From: Reyranella soli
GTDB lineage: Bacteria > Pseudomonadota > Alphaproteobacteria > Reyranellales > Reyranellaceae
Length of the DNA: 33,055 nt
Assembly (NCBI RefSeq): GCF_007992495.1
Contig: NZ_BKAJ01000148.1
Span: 1-33,055 of the forward strand
Direction: 5' to 3'
Position numbers and translations under genes: made by a program. The notes under the pieces are model-generated. The model was not told where the DNA came from and ran no database searches. It worked only from the letters and a program-made list of their open reading frames with translations. Shown here in pieces: positions 8,839-17,336 of this stretch; the stretch's first letter is position 1; each line of letters starts with the position of its first letter.

Positions 8839-8848
8839 AGACTCATAC

Positions 8849-8917
8849 TCTTCCGGACCGCGAGCCTCCGGCTCGCTCATGAATCATGAGCGAGCCGGAG
8901 GCTCGCGGTCCGGAAGA
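8849..8917. repeat. Perfect 34-base-arm palindrome between convergent genes
   Basis: Bases 8849-8882 and 8884-8917 are perfect inverted copies around a single central A. The arms contain CGCGAGCCTCCGGCTCGC, itself partly palindromic. It lies 10 bases after the peptidase stop and 9 bases before the TetR stop, so it may serve as a bidirectional transcript end. Its length and perfection also fit a mobile palindromic (REP/MITE-like) element. Confidence 0.85.
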
Positions 8918-8926
8918 CCATGATCC

Positions 8927-9502
8927 TTAAAGCTTGCCGACGACGTAGCGCTGCATCGTCGGCCCGAGCAGCTTTACGAGCTGGGCGCGGTCCATGGCGA
9001 CGACCGGCGGGACCTTCAGGATATAGCGCGTGACCGCCAGCCCCATGATCTGGGTCGCCACCAGGCCGGCGCGCATCGGCAGCTCCATCGGCGGGACCAC
9101 GCGCGCCAGCATGGGCACGACCTGGCCGCCGAAGATCATGCGGATGGCGTTGGCCGCGTCGTCGCTCGATGCGGCGGCGCGCAGAAGGCTGATCAGGCTG
9201 CCGTTGCTGAGCGAGCCCTCCCAGACGTCGACGAAATGCGCCACCAGGGTCGCGCCGATGTCGTCGGTCGGGACGGCGGTCAGGTCCGGCAGCTTGAGGT
9301 CGAAGGCGGTGGCCCGGGCGAACAGCCCCTCCTTGCTGCCGAAGTAGCGGATCACCATCGCCGGATCGATGGCCGCCCGGGCGGCGATGTCGCGCAGCGT
9401 CGCCCGCTCATAGCCCTGCTCGGCAAACAGCTCCTGCGCCGCCTTGAGGATGGCCGCGCGGGTCCGTTGCGACTTGGCGGTTTTGGCCGGCCTATCAGGC
9501 AT
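8927..9502 (-). CDS. TetR/AcrR family transcriptional regulator
   Basis: 191 aa from ATG 9502 (AGGA three bases upstream; longer in-frame starts would run across the operators and into the divergent gene's leader). Residues ~10-56 form the TetR DNA-binding domain: RTRAAILKAAQELFAEQGYERATLRDIAARAAIDPAMVIRYFGSKEGLF, with helix-turn-helix around TLRDIAARAAIDPAMVIRYF. The remainder is an all-helical ligand-binding/dimer domain with a conserved-looking C-terminal region. It is divergent from the TerB/Coq4 fusion gene with only 79 bases between starts, which contain two copies of a TetR-type inverted repeat. It therefore probably represses itself and that gene until a ligand, unknown here, binds. 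Confidence 0.92.
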   Translation of the reverse strand: MPDRPAKTAKSQRTRAAILKAAQELFAEQGYERATLRDIAARAAIDPAMVIRYFGSKEGLFARATAFDLKLPDLTAVPTDDIGATLVAHFVDVWEGSLSNGSLISLLRAAASSDDAANAIRMIFGGQVVPMLARVVPPMELPMRAGLVATQIMGLAVTRYILKVPPVVAMDRAQLVKLLGPTMQRYVVGKL

Positions 9503-9513
9503 TTGTCCTAAAT

Positions 9514-9529
9514 GCCAACGTCTGTTGAC
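9514..9529. promoter_or_regulatory. Putative TetR operator 1
   Basis: GCCAACGTCTGTTGAC, 13 of 16 positions identical to operator 2 and with CAAC/GTTG half-sites. It lies 11 bases upstream of the regulator's own ATG, so binding here would block the tetR leader and the -35 region of the divergent gene. Confidence 0.65.
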
Positions 9530-9553
9530 AAACGCAAGCCAAGCGCATATGTC
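9525..9553 (+). promoter_or_regulatory. Putative promoter of the TerB/Coq4 fusion gene
   Basis: TTGACA at 9525-9530, 17 bases, then TATGTC at 9548-9553. The -35 is consensus and the -10 is only moderate. Operator 1 overlaps the -35 and operator 2 overlaps the -10, the usual layout for TetR repression. Confidence 0.5.
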
Positions 9554-9566
9554 AACGTTCGTTGAC
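9551..9566. promoter_or_regulatory. Putative TetR operator 2
   Basis: GTCAACGTTCGTTGAC, a palindrome with 7-base arms GTCAACG and CGTTGAC around TT. It sits across the presumed -10/start region of the plus-strand gene, 15 bases before its ATG. It repeats operator 1 with a centre-to-centre distance of 37 bases. Confidence 0.75.
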
Positions 9567-9581
9567 TTATGGGAGGTCATG

Positions 9582-10553
9582 ATGCGTCTCATTCAGCCCG
9601 ATCCCGCCGCCGCCCTGCTGGGCCTGCGCGCCATGAAAACGGTCGCGTCGACGGACGGCGCGATCCGCCCGGGGGCACGCGCGCTGATGGAAGCGGCGCA
9701 GAAGATGATCCTGCACACCCAGTACGACATCGACGCCCTGCCGCCGGTCGGCGCAACCGAGCTCGCCAAGGGCTTCCCCGGCGCCCAGCTGCGCGCGCAG
9801 TTCGTCAACGGCATGCTGGTCAGCTCGCTGGCCGACGGCGTGCCGTCGCGCGAGACCGTCGCCAAGGTCGAGGAATTCGCGGGCGCCCTCGGCATCGCCA
9901 CGCCCGAGATCACCGACCTCCGCCTGATGGCCGACGGCCACATGCTGCTGGCCAAGCTCGACTTCCTGCGGCGCGGCCACATCAAGGACATCTTCAAGAA
10001 CCAGCTCGAGCAGAAAGGCCCGCTCGGCTTCGCCAAGAGCGTGCTGACGATGCGCGGCATCATCGAGGACAAGGCGCTCGCCGCGCGCTATCGCGCCTGG
10101 GAGAAGCTGCCCGAGGGCACGCTGGGCCGCGGCCTGATCGACTTCTACAACCAGCACGGCTTTGCCGTGCCGGGCGAGCCCGCCGGCTTCCCGGAAGCGG
10201 GGCTGTACCACGATTTCTGCCACCTGCTGGGCGGCTACAGCACCGAGCCGGAGGGCGAGATCCAGGTCGCTTCCTTCTCGGCGGGCTTCAAGAAGGAACG
10301 GCCGATCTATATCGCGCTGTTCTCGGTGATGATCTTCAGCGCCGGCGTGCAGATGCGCCCGACCAACGACCCTTTCGTGACCGTGGGCGTGCTCGGCAAG
10401 CCCGGCGTGGCCGAGCTCATGCTGGCCGCGATCGAGCGCGGCTCGAAGGTCAACATCGACCTGACGGACAAGTGGGACTACTGGGCCTGGATCGAGATGC
10501 CGATCGACGAGGTGCGGCAGCGCATGAACATCCTGCCCAAGCCGGCGGTTTGA
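9582..10553 (+). CDS. TerB-like/Coq4-like two-domain protein
   Basis: 323 aa from ATG 9582 (GGGAGG five bases upstream; the adjoining ATG at 9579 would be too close). Residues ~15-95 resemble a TerB-type helical domain (MKTVASTDGAIRPGARALME and later SSLADGVPSRETVAKVEEFA, two DG...E repeats). From about residue 120 the sequence is Coq4-like: H210-D211-x2-H214-x11-E226 (YHDFCHLLGGY ... GEI) is exactly the HDxxHx11E zinc/lipid-site motif of the ubiquinone biosynthesis protein Coq4, followed by an ASFSAGF helix and a hydrophobic tail region. Coq4 acts on the quinone ring at the membrane (recent work assigns C1 oxidative decarboxylation). This protein is unlikely to be the housekeeping copy because it is TetR-controlled and alone; an isoprenoid-quinone or other lipid role is inference. 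Confidence 0.78.
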   Translation: MRLIQPDPAAALLGLRAMKTVASTDGAIRPGARALMEAAQKMILHTQYDIDALPPVGATELAKGFPGAQLRAQFVNGMLVSSLADGVPSRETVAKVEEFAGALGIATPEITDLRLMADGHMLLAKLDFLRRGHIKDIFKNQLEQKGPLGFAKSVLTMRGIIEDKALAARYRAWEKLPEGTLGRGLIDFYNQHGFAVPGEPAGFPEAGLYHDFCHLLGGYSTEPEGEIQVASFSAGFKKERPIYIALFSVMIFSAGVQMRPTNDPFVTVGVLGKPGVAELMLAAIERGSKVNIDLTDKWDYWAWIEMPIDEVRQRMNILPKPAV

Positions 10554-10652
10554 CCACCCACAGCGCTGAGCGGCAATATTGGTCGGACCCGAAGGCGCCC
10601 TGACCCCGCGCAACCGCTCGCGGCTCATCGGCGTTGCAAAACGGATTCGCCG

Positions 10653-11318
10653 ATGCCGAACAACGCCCTCCCCTTCTTTCGTGGCTGGTCGCGCGATCCG
10701 GTAGCGGTCGGATTGCCCTTCCCCAGCAGCCCGTGGACCGCGCGCCGGCTGGCGCAGGCCACGCTCGATGCCGCGATCGACGGCGGCGGACCGGTGCTCG
10801 AGCTGGGCGCCGGCGCCGGCGCGGTCACGCAGGCGCTGATCGACGCCGGATGCGCCGTCGACCGGCTCGTCGCCGTCGAACGCGATGCGGATCTCTGCCG
10901 CACCTTGGAGCGCCGGTTCCGCGGGCTCGCCGTGCTGCAGGGCGATGCGCTGGACATTGCAGGGTTGCTGACGGAGGCGGGCATCGCTTCGGTCTCTGTC
11001 GTGCTGAGCGGACTGCCGATGCGCGCCGTGGCGCCGGCGGCGGCCATCCGCTGCTACAGCGACGCCTTCCGGGCGATGCCGCATGGCGGCGCCATCATCC
11101 AGTACACCTACGGCTTCAAGTCGCCGGTCGATCCGGGCAGAAGCCCGCCGCAGCTCGACGCCACTTTCGTCGGGCGGGAATGGCGCAACGTGCCGCCGAT
11201 GGCGATCTGGAGCTATCGCCTGCCGACGCCGCGGCAACCCAACCACGCCATCAACGGCCACCACGCTCAGCCCCCCGCTGCTGAACGACGTTTGTCGAAT
11301 GGGCGCCTCGTGGGATAG
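10653..11318 (+). CDS. PmtA-like phospholipid N-methyltransferase (SAM-dependent)
   Basis: 221 aa. The N-terminus FFRGWSRDPVAVGLPFPSS is the typical amphipathic start of Rhodobacter/Agrobacterium PmtA-like enzymes. SAM motif I is VLELGAGAGAVTQALI (residues ~48-63), the acidic residue binding the ribose is in VAVERD, motif II is LQGDALDI, and motif IV is VVLSGLP. A QYTYGFKSPV segment follows. PmtA methylates phosphatidylethanolamine towards phosphatidylcholine; other members of this group methylate different lipids, so substrate is open. The last ~25 residues (from NHAINGH) are poorly conserved in character. No strong ribosome-binding site is visible before ATG 10653. It follows the TerB/Coq4 gene after 99 bases on the same strand, perhaps a membrane-lipid/quinone neighbourhood. 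Confidence 0.8.
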   Translation: MPNNALPFFRGWSRDPVAVGLPFPSSPWTARRLAQATLDAAIDGGGPVLELGAGAGAVTQALIDAGCAVDRLVAVERDADLCRTLERRFRGLAVLQGDALDIAGLLTEAGIASVSVVLSGLPMRAVAPAAAIRCYSDAFRAMPHGGAIIQYTYGFKSPVDPGRSPPQLDATFVGREWRNVPPMAIWSYRLPTPRQPNHAINGHHAQPPAAERRLSNGRLVG

Positions 11319-11362
11319 TCCCGGCCGGTAGAACTAGCCAGCAGAACTGGGGGCGATCCATC

Positions 11363-12445
11363 ATGAGCGGAAAAGTCAGGACCACGGCCGGGCGCGGGCG
11401 CCTGTTCGACAGCGTGCTCGACACGATCGGCGACACGCCGTGCATCCGGGTCAACAACCTCGCACCCAAGGGCGTGCGGCTCTACGTCAAGGCCGAGGCG
11501 TTCAATCCGGCCTCGTCGGTCAAGGACCGGCTCGCGGTCAACATCATCGAGGCCGGCGAGCGCAACGGCACGCTGAAGCCGGGCCAGACCGTGGTCGAGG
11601 CGACCAGCGGCAACACCGGCATCGGGCTCGCCATGGTGTGCGCGCAGAAGGGCTATCCCCTGGTCGTGACCATGGCCGACAGCTTCTCGATCGAGCGCCG
11701 CAAGCTGATGCGCATGCTGGGCGCCAAGGTCGTGCTGACGCCGCGCGCCGCGAAGGGTTTGGGCATGTACCAGAAGGCGGTCGAGCTGGCGACGGCCAAC
11801 GGCTGGTTCCTGGCGCACCAGTTCGAGACGCCGGCCAATGCCGAGATCCACGAGGCGACGACGGCGCGCGAGATCCTGGCCGACTTCAAGGGCGAGCGGC
11901 TCGACTGGTTCGTCACCGGCTACGGCACCGGCGGCACTTTGGCCGGCGTGGCGCGGGTGCTGCGCGTCGAGCGGCCCGAGACCAAGATCGTGCTGTGCGA
12001 GCCAGCCAACGCCCAGCTGGTCGGCAGCGGCAAGGCGCAGGAGCGCGGCGCCGACGGCTCGCCCGCCGTCAGCCATCCCGCCTTCGAGCCGCATCTCATC
12101 CAGGGCTGGACGCCGGATTTCATTCCGTTGGTGCTGCAGGAAGCGCTCGACAAGAAGTACTTCAACGAGCGCGTGGCGATCGCCGGGCCCGAGGGCGTGA
12201 AGTGGGCGCGATTGCTGGCGCAGAAGGAAGGCATCTTCACCGGCATCTCCGGCGGCTCGACCTTCGCCGTGGCGATGCAGGTGGCGGAGAAGGCCGCCGC
12301 CGGATCGGTGATCCTGGCCATGCTGCCCGACACCGGCGAGCGCTACCTCTCGACGCCGATGTTCGAAGGCATCGCCGAGGGCATGGACGAGGAAGAGACG
12401 CGCATCTCCAAGTCGACGCCGGGGTATCAGATGCCGGCGGCGTAA
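11363..12445 (+). CDS. PLP-dependent cysteine synthase family protein
   Basis: 360 aa, fold-type II PLP enzyme. The Schiff-base lysine is K54 in PASSVKDR, the substrate loop is T81-SGNTG, the phosphate-binding loop is G188-TGGT, and S296-GGST is near the pyridine-nitrogen site. It closely follows O-acetylserine sulfhydrylase (CysK/CysM) architecture: O-acetylserine plus sulfide gives cysteine in the cytoplasm. It is longer than typical CysK (about 310-325 aa) through an N-terminal extension of roughly ten residues and a C-terminal tail after DTGERYLSTPMFE, the DTGERYLST box being a CysK hallmark. Cystathionine beta-synthase-like activity cannot be excluded. The gene ends five bases before a palindromic repeat. 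Confidence 0.92.
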   Translation: MSGKVRTTAGRGRLFDSVLDTIGDTPCIRVNNLAPKGVRLYVKAEAFNPASSVKDRLAVNIIEAGERNGTLKPGQTVVEATSGNTGIGLAMVCAQKGYPLVVTMADSFSIERRKLMRMLGAKVVLTPRAAKGLGMYQKAVELATANGWFLAHQFETPANAEIHEATTAREILADFKGERLDWFVTGYGTGGTLAGVARVLRVERPETKIVLCEPANAQLVGSGKAQERGADGSPAVSHPAFEPHLIQGWTPDFIPLVLQEALDKKYFNERVAIAGPEGVKWARLLAQKEGIFTGISGGSTFAVAMQVAEKAAAGSVILAMLPDTGERYLSTPMFEGIAEGMDEEETRISKSTPGYQMPAA

Positions 12446-12450
12446 CGAAG

Positions 12451-12523
12451 GCTGTCACCCCGAGCGCAGCGAGGGGCCTTTGGGCAACAGTAAAGGTCCC
12501 TCGCTTACGCTCGGGATGACAGC
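12451..12523. repeat. Dispersed palindromic element between cysteine synthase and MFS genes
   Basis: Inverted arms 12451-12481 and 12492-12523 (a few substitutions and one extra base), core GTCACCCCGAGCGCAGCGAG, around a 10-base loop. The same GTCATCCCGAGCG...CGAGGG motif is, from memory, very common between genes in many alphaproteobacteria. The MFS stop codon (12505-12507) lies within the right arm, so the element supplies the final seven or so codons of that gene. It may also act as terminator for both convergent genes. Confidence 0.8.
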
Positions 12524-13764
12524 GAGGCTTGTCGGCGCATCCCCAGCAACAGCACCAGGAACGAAATCGCCCCGGCCGCCATGATCATGAAGGCCGGGCT
12601 GTAATCGTTGTCGGTGCGCTGGACGAGCCACGTGGCGACGAGCGGGCTGAAACCGCCGATCAGCCCGACCGCCACGTTGTAGCCCATGGCGATGGCCGTG
12701 CAGCGCACGTCGCGCGCCACAACGCCGACCATGAAGGCGGGCAAGCAGCCGTAGTAGCCACCGATCAGGACGACGAAGCCGAGCTGGCCGGCCAGGACCA
12801 TCCATTCCTGATGGCCGTGCATCAGCCAGAACATCGGCCAGGCGGCGACGACCGAGAGGCCCGTGACGGCGAGCAGAACGGCCCGTTGCCCGATGCGGTC
12901 GGACAGCGTGGCCAGGCCGATCTCGACCGGGATCAGCAGCACCATGCTGGCGGTGTTGATGGTGAGGGCTTGCGCCGGCGCGATGCCGTCGACGAACTGC
13001 AGCCAGCTCACGATGTAGACGAACATCAGGTAGAAGCCGACCGCGCCGAACACCGATACGCCGGCAAGATAGAGCAGCACGCGCCAGTGGCCGGTGAAGG
13101 TCGCCACCAGCGGCGGGCGCCGTGACGGACGGGGCGCTTCCTCGGCCTGGCCGAAGCCGCGGCGCAGCACCAGGCCCGCGCCGCCGACGAAGAGGCCGAT
13201 CCAGAAAGGAATGCGCCAGCCCCAGTCGTCGACCGCCTGCGCCGGCATGACCCATTCGAGGACAGCGCCGGTCGCCGAGCCCAGCAGGATGCCGGAGACC
13301 GCCCCCAGGTCGGCCACAGCGCCGACGATGCCCCGCCGCTCGGGCCGCGCGCTTTCGACCAGGAAGACGATGGAGGTGGTGTATTCGCCGCCGACCGACA
13401 GGCCCTGCACCATGCGCAGCAAGGTGAGCAGAACAGGCGCCGCGAGACCGAGCGTGGCGTAGCCCGGCAGCACGCCGATCAGGAAGGTCGGCACGGCCAT
13501 TGCCATCACCGACAGCGTGAGCGCGGTCGAGCGGCCGAGGCGATCGCCGACATGGCCGAACAGCGCGCCGCCGATCGGCCGCATCATGAATCCGACGGCA
13601 AACACGCCGAACGCCGACAGCACCTGGGCGACCTTGTCCTGCTCGGGGAAGAAGGCGCGGCCGATCGCGGCGGCGAAATAGCCGTAGACGGCGAAGTCGT
13701 ACCACTCGAGCAGGTTGCCGATGGCGCCGGCGGCCATCAGGCGCGGCGTCTGCGTTGCCGACAT
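12505..13764 (-). CDS. MFS transporter, metabolite:H+ symporter (MHS) type
   Basis: 419 aa, twelve predicted membrane helices. The N-terminus has the MHS signature GNLLEWYDFAVYGYFA, then FMMRPIGGALFGHVGDRLGRS, the MFS loop 2-3 motif, and LLRMVQGLSVGGEYTTS in helix 4, as in KgtP, ProP and ShiA. A second, degenerate motif A follows the helix 8 region (LATLSDRIGQRAVLL). It should import a dicarboxylate, osmolyte or aromatic acid with protons across the inner membrane; the substrate is not predictable. GGGAG lies about ten bases before the ATG. The last residues (ASLSSRA and stop) are encoded by the palindromic element above, so the original C-terminus may have been replaced. Confidence 0.92.
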   Translation of the reverse strand: MSATQTPRLMAAGAIGNLLEWYDFAVYGYFAAAIGRAFFPEQDKVAQVLSAFGVFAVGFMMRPIGGALFGHVGDRLGRSTALTLSVMAMAVPTFLIGVLPGYATLGLAAPVLLTLLRMVQGLSVGGEYTTSIVFLVESARPERRGIVGAVADLGAVSGILLGSATGAVLEWVMPAQAVDDWGWRIPFWIGLFVGGAGLVLRRGFGQAEEAPRPSRRPPLVATFTGHWRVLLYLAGVSVFGAVGFYLMFVYIVSWLQFVDGIAPAQALTINTASMVLLIPVEIGLATLSDRIGQRAVLLAVTGLSVVAAWPMFWLMHGHQEWMVLAGQLGFVVLIGGYYGCLPAFMVGVVARDVRCTAIAMGYNVAVGLIGGFSPLVATWLVQRTDNDYSPAFMIMAAGAISFLVLLLGMRRQASLSSRA

Positions 13765-13958
13765 ACGAACGGATCTCCCTTCCCCGGGCCTCGGGCTCGC
13801 GCATCATGGTCGTGGGCGCCGGACCGACGCAACAGCCGGCCGAGCGCGGCCGGTTCACCGAGTTTTCTGCCGCATGCGCCGTTTAGCGCACCGATCGGTG
13901 TTGCCGCGGGATACGCCGATTTCTAGAGTCGGAAGGTGGAGTACAGCGTGAGGGCGTG

Positions 13959-16900
13959 ATGTCGACGACAATGAACTTCACGCTCAGCTCGACCTTACTG
14001 GGCAATCTCACCAGCGGCGGCTCGGGCAACGGGGTCTACGCCTATGCCTTCGCCTTCGAGGGCAGCAGCCTGATCCCGGGCGGCGCCATCACGCTGGTCG
14101 ACAACGGCGTCGCAACCGCCACCACCTCCATCGACCTGACCACGGCCTCCGACGCGACCTTCTCGTCAGGACGGATCTTCGTCGTCGTCCAGCAGACCGG
14201 CGCCGGCGGCACCTCCGACCTGCTCACGGAGATCACCCAGGTCGGCGACATCACCTCGGTCGATGCGCAGACCCGCAATTACCGATTCGACCTCATCGAG
14301 GCGACGCTGTCGGGCTCGGCGTCGGACGTCGCCGACATCTCCGACATCGGCGAGTTCGGTTCGACCATGACGATGGAGATCGTCTACGGCTCGGGCAGCG
14401 CCACGCGCGGCTACAATGCCAGCGGCAGCACGATCGAAAACAACGTCATCGGCTTCTCGCCGGCGGGCTCTCAGAACCAGTCGTTCGAGACGACGAGCCC
14501 GAGCACGGTCGGTCCCGCGCCGCCGTCGGGCATCGACTATCCGGCCAACACGCCGCTCAACGAGCTGCGCGACCTCGTGATGCCGGGCAACAACTTCCCG
14601 CTCAGCTCGCAGCCCGGCTATACGACCAACCCGATCCCGGCGAGCGACTGGACGGCCTACGCCAACGCGTTCGCCAGCTGGGTGACCAACAGCACCCTCG
14701 AGATCGTCACCACCTTCAACGGCTCCTCGCTGCAGCCGCAGGCGGCGCTGTGCGATTACACGGTGCAGTACGATGCCTCGACGACTTCGTTCTGGCTGGT
14801 CCCCACCACCAGCACGGCGATCCAGGCGGTGGCGTCGACCGACTACATCAACATCCCGCTGCAGTCGCTGATCGACAATATCTACCTGCAGGGCGGGACG
14901 CTCACAGTCTACTCGGGCTCGATGACCGGGCCGTCGACCGTCTACAACACCTTCACGCCCAACAATGCCGCGGGCGCGGTCGCCAAGTATTTCGTCGCCG
15001 GCTTCGATGCGGGCTTCTGGGGCGGCACCGGCAACTCGGTGAACCCGCTCGACAGCAGCACGCTCGACCTCAGCCAGACCTGGAACTGGAACGCAAACTA
15101 CGCCTACAACGCCATCCTCAACCCGTCGATCGGCTATTCGAACGCGTTGGGCACCGGCATCGGCACGGCGACCGGGCAGAACCGCTACTACGACCCCTAC
15201 GCCGCGGAGTTCTTCCAGAACAGCAACGCTTACGGCTATTCCTACACCGACCTGATCTCCAACGGCGGCGGCGTCAGCCCGGCAGTGAGCCTGTGGGACA
15301 GCACGATCACGACACCGGCCAACGTCTCGACCATCAACATCACGCTCTACGACCTCGGCGAGACGCCGCCGTCGTCGAGCTTCGCGACCGGCAATACCGG
15401 CTACGTGGCGCCAACCGGGAGCAGCTACCTGGCGGCGACGACAACCAGCACCAACCAGCTGCAATTCACCTTCAACTTCGCGATCGGCAGCACCGTCCTG
15501 GCGCCCGACAATTCGACGCCGATCTCCTTCCGCTTCTACGCGCCGGGCGATCCGCAGGCGGGGTCCGACAATTTCGTGTCGCTCCGGCTGGCGACCGGTG
15601 ACTGGTACTATTACACGCTGAACTACGACGCGTCGGCGGCGCCGGACCAGCGCTGGCAGCTGGTGCCCGGCAACGCCGGCGGCCAGGCGGGCTTCTTCGA
15701 TATCCAGAACGTGCCGATCACCGCCGACGGCAGCCCGGCCTGGTACCAGCTGGCCTACGGCGACGTCACGACGCTCTCGACCTACAACTTCTACGGCACG
15801 ACGACCGGCGGAATCTTCTCCAGCGTCATCGCCGACCACGGCGTGGCGGTCACCAACTACGGGCCCGGCAATGTCGGCCTGAACATGGCCAACGGCGGGT
15901 CGATAACCTACGACCCGGCGACCTTCATGCCCTCGACCGGCGCGCTGCCGCCGAGCGAAGGCCCGCCCAATCCGTTCACCCCGACCCAATCGCCGCCCAC
16001 CCTCCCGCCGCCGCCGGCGCCGGCGGCGCCGATGGTCGGCTCGTTCGCGGGCTCGAGCTTCGTGGCGGCGGGCGACCTCTCCGCCCTCAAGCACGGTGAC
16101 TTCGCCTTCAGCTTCAACACGGCGGGCGGCAACTATCTGCTGCCCGGGCGCATCGCCAAGATCGAGCTCGCCGACACCAGCCACGACGACTGGATCTTCA
16201 CGCCGCTGTTCACCCAGGCGAACCGGCACGGCGACTGGACGACCGGGCTCGGCGCCGAGCTCGGCAACGGCACCTACAGCGCCGTGATGAAGCAGTATTT
16301 CGCGAGCGACCTCGACCTCAACAACCCGGTCTACACGACCAGCCAGGCCGTCACCTTCACCGTCAATCTCGACACGCTCAGCCTCGGCTCGTCGGCCGAC
16401 GGGCACGGGCTCACCCTGACCCAGGCCGGCTCGGCCACCCAGGGCAACTGGATCGAGCTTCTGAACACCGGCTCGACCATGCCCAACGCCACCGTGGTAG
16501 CCTACGCCACGGATCTCAACGGCAACATGCTGAAGCGCGACGGCTCAGGCATCGCGACGTCGATCGACGATGCGGCGCTGGCCAAGATCGGCGGGGTCGC
16601 GGCCGACAACGGCAACGCCTTCTTCAAGGGCAAGCAGGCGGTCTACCTGCCGGTTGGCGACAACCTGAAGTTCGCGGTGATCGCCGGCAACGGCCAGGTC
16701 GACCTCAATCCCGACGTCCATGTCCGCGGCAGCAACGGCCAGCTCGCGGTCTCGATCGACGACCGCTTCGGCCATATCGATCTCAGCGCCCAGGTCAACA
16801 ACACCCTCGATTCCTCGGCGGTGCTGGCGGGCGCGCAGCGCGCCAGCGACCATCCCTGGGTCTACCTGGAAAAGGGCACGGCGGTGAATGTCAGCCTGGC

Positions 16901-17318
16901 GTGGAGCGGCGACTTCACCAACACGTTGCACTTCGTGCGCGTCGACATGAATCCCGCCAATCCCGGCCAGTGGTCGGTGGGCGGCGTGGCCTACGGCAAC
17001 ACCGATGCCTTCCGCAACGCCGTCCAGGCCAACTGGGAGTTCGACTCGACGCACGGCCATTCGACCGGCACGGCGCGCGAGACCTGGACGGTGCAGGGCG
17101 AGAGCGGCTACTACGCGCCGGTGCTGGTCGACCCGTTCGGCGAGATCTTCACCCTCGACCAGTCGGCCGGCAGCATTGCCAACGCCGACGGCCGCACGCA
17201 CATCCGCAACTTCGGCGCCAATACCTTCGGCTTCGAGGACAACACCGCGCAGCGCGGCGCCGACTTCGACTACAACGACATGACCATGAAGCTCGCCCTG
17301 CACGACTGGTTCGTGTGA
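13959..17318 (+). CDS. Large exported-type protein with C-terminal DUF4114 domain
   Basis: 1119 aa from ATG 13959 (GAGGG four bases upstream; GTG 13956 and ATG 13971 are alternatives). Ser/Thr/Asn/Gly-rich, almost Cys-free, very few Lys/Arg: typical of an extracellular beta-rich protein. No N-terminal signal peptide. Residues ~1-655 are a beta-rich region I do not recognise, with many YN/YD aromatic turns. A proline-rich linker follows (~663-692, nt 15947-16035), then a region of about 430 aa ending in FGFEDNTAQRGADFDYNDM, the Asp/Asn-rich Ca2+-type loop of DUF4114. DUF4114 is frequent at the C-terminal end of proteins secreted by type I systems. The same ending occurs in the 2441-aa protein at 19996, across the two-component genes. 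Function unknown; surface or matrix protein is inferred. Confidence 0.75.
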   Translation: MSTTMNFTLSSTLLGNLTSGGSGNGVYAYAFAFEGSSLIPGGAITLVDNGVATATTSIDLTTASDATFSSGRIFVVVQQTGAGGTSDLLTEITQVGDITSVDAQTRNYRFDLIEATLSGSASDVADISDIGEFGSTMTMEIVYGSGSATRGYNASGSTIENNVIGFSPAGSQNQSFETTSPSTVGPAPPSGIDYPANTPLNELRDLVMPGNNFPLSSQPGYTTNPIPASDWTAYANAFASWVTNSTLEIVTTFNGSSLQPQAALCDYTVQYDASTTSFWLVPTTSTAIQAVASTDYINIPLQSLIDNIYLQGGTLTVYSGSMTGPSTVYNTFTPNNAAGAVAKYFVAGFDAGFWGGTGNSVNPLDSSTLDLSQTWNWNANYAYNAILNPSIGYSNALGTGIGTATGQNRYYDPYAAEFFQNSNAYGYSYTDLISNGGGVSPAVSLWDSTITTPANVSTINITLYDLGETPPSSSFATGNTGYVAPTGSSYLAATTTSTNQLQFTFNFAIGSTVLAPDNSTPISFRFYAPGDPQAGSDNFVSLRLATGDWYYYTLNYDASAAPDQRWQLVPGNAGGQAGFFDIQNVPITADGSPAWYQLAYGDVTTLSTYNFYGTTTGGIFSSVIADHGVAVTNYGPGNVGLNMANGGSITYDPATFMPSTGALPPSEGPPNPFTPTQSPPTLPPPPAPAAPMVGSFAGSSFVAAGDLSALKHGDFAFSFNTAGGNYLLPGRIAKIELADTSHDDWIFTPLFTQANRHGDWTTGLGAELGNGTYSAVMKQYFASDLDLNNPVYTTSQAVTFTVNLDTLSLGSSADGHGLTLTQAGSATQGNWIELLNTGSTMPNATVVAYATDLNGNMLKRDGSGIATSIDDAALAKIGGVAADNGNAFFKGKQAVYLPVGDNLKFAVIAGNGQVDLNPDVHVRGSNGQLAVSIDDRFGHIDLSAQVNNTLDSSAVLAGAQRASDHPWVYLEKGTAVNVSLAWSGDFTNTLHFVRVDMNPANPGQWSVGGVAYGNTDAFRNAVQANWEFDSTHGHSTGTARETWTVQGESGYYAPVLVDPFGEIFTLDQSAGSIANADGRTHIRNFGANTFGFEDNTAQRGADFDYNDMTMKLALHDWFV

Positions 17319-17336
17319 GCCCGTCGTCCGGGACGT

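Noticed and set aside
9444..9581. Longer start for the TerB/Coq4 gene at 9444
   Set aside because: The extension runs through the TetR gene start and both operators. GGGAGG is correctly placed for ATG 9582.
14166..16406. 746-codon minus-strand open frame opposite the 1119-aa protein
   Set aside because: Same high-GC shadow pattern, with no motif, and the opposite strand has a good start and a DUF4114 end.
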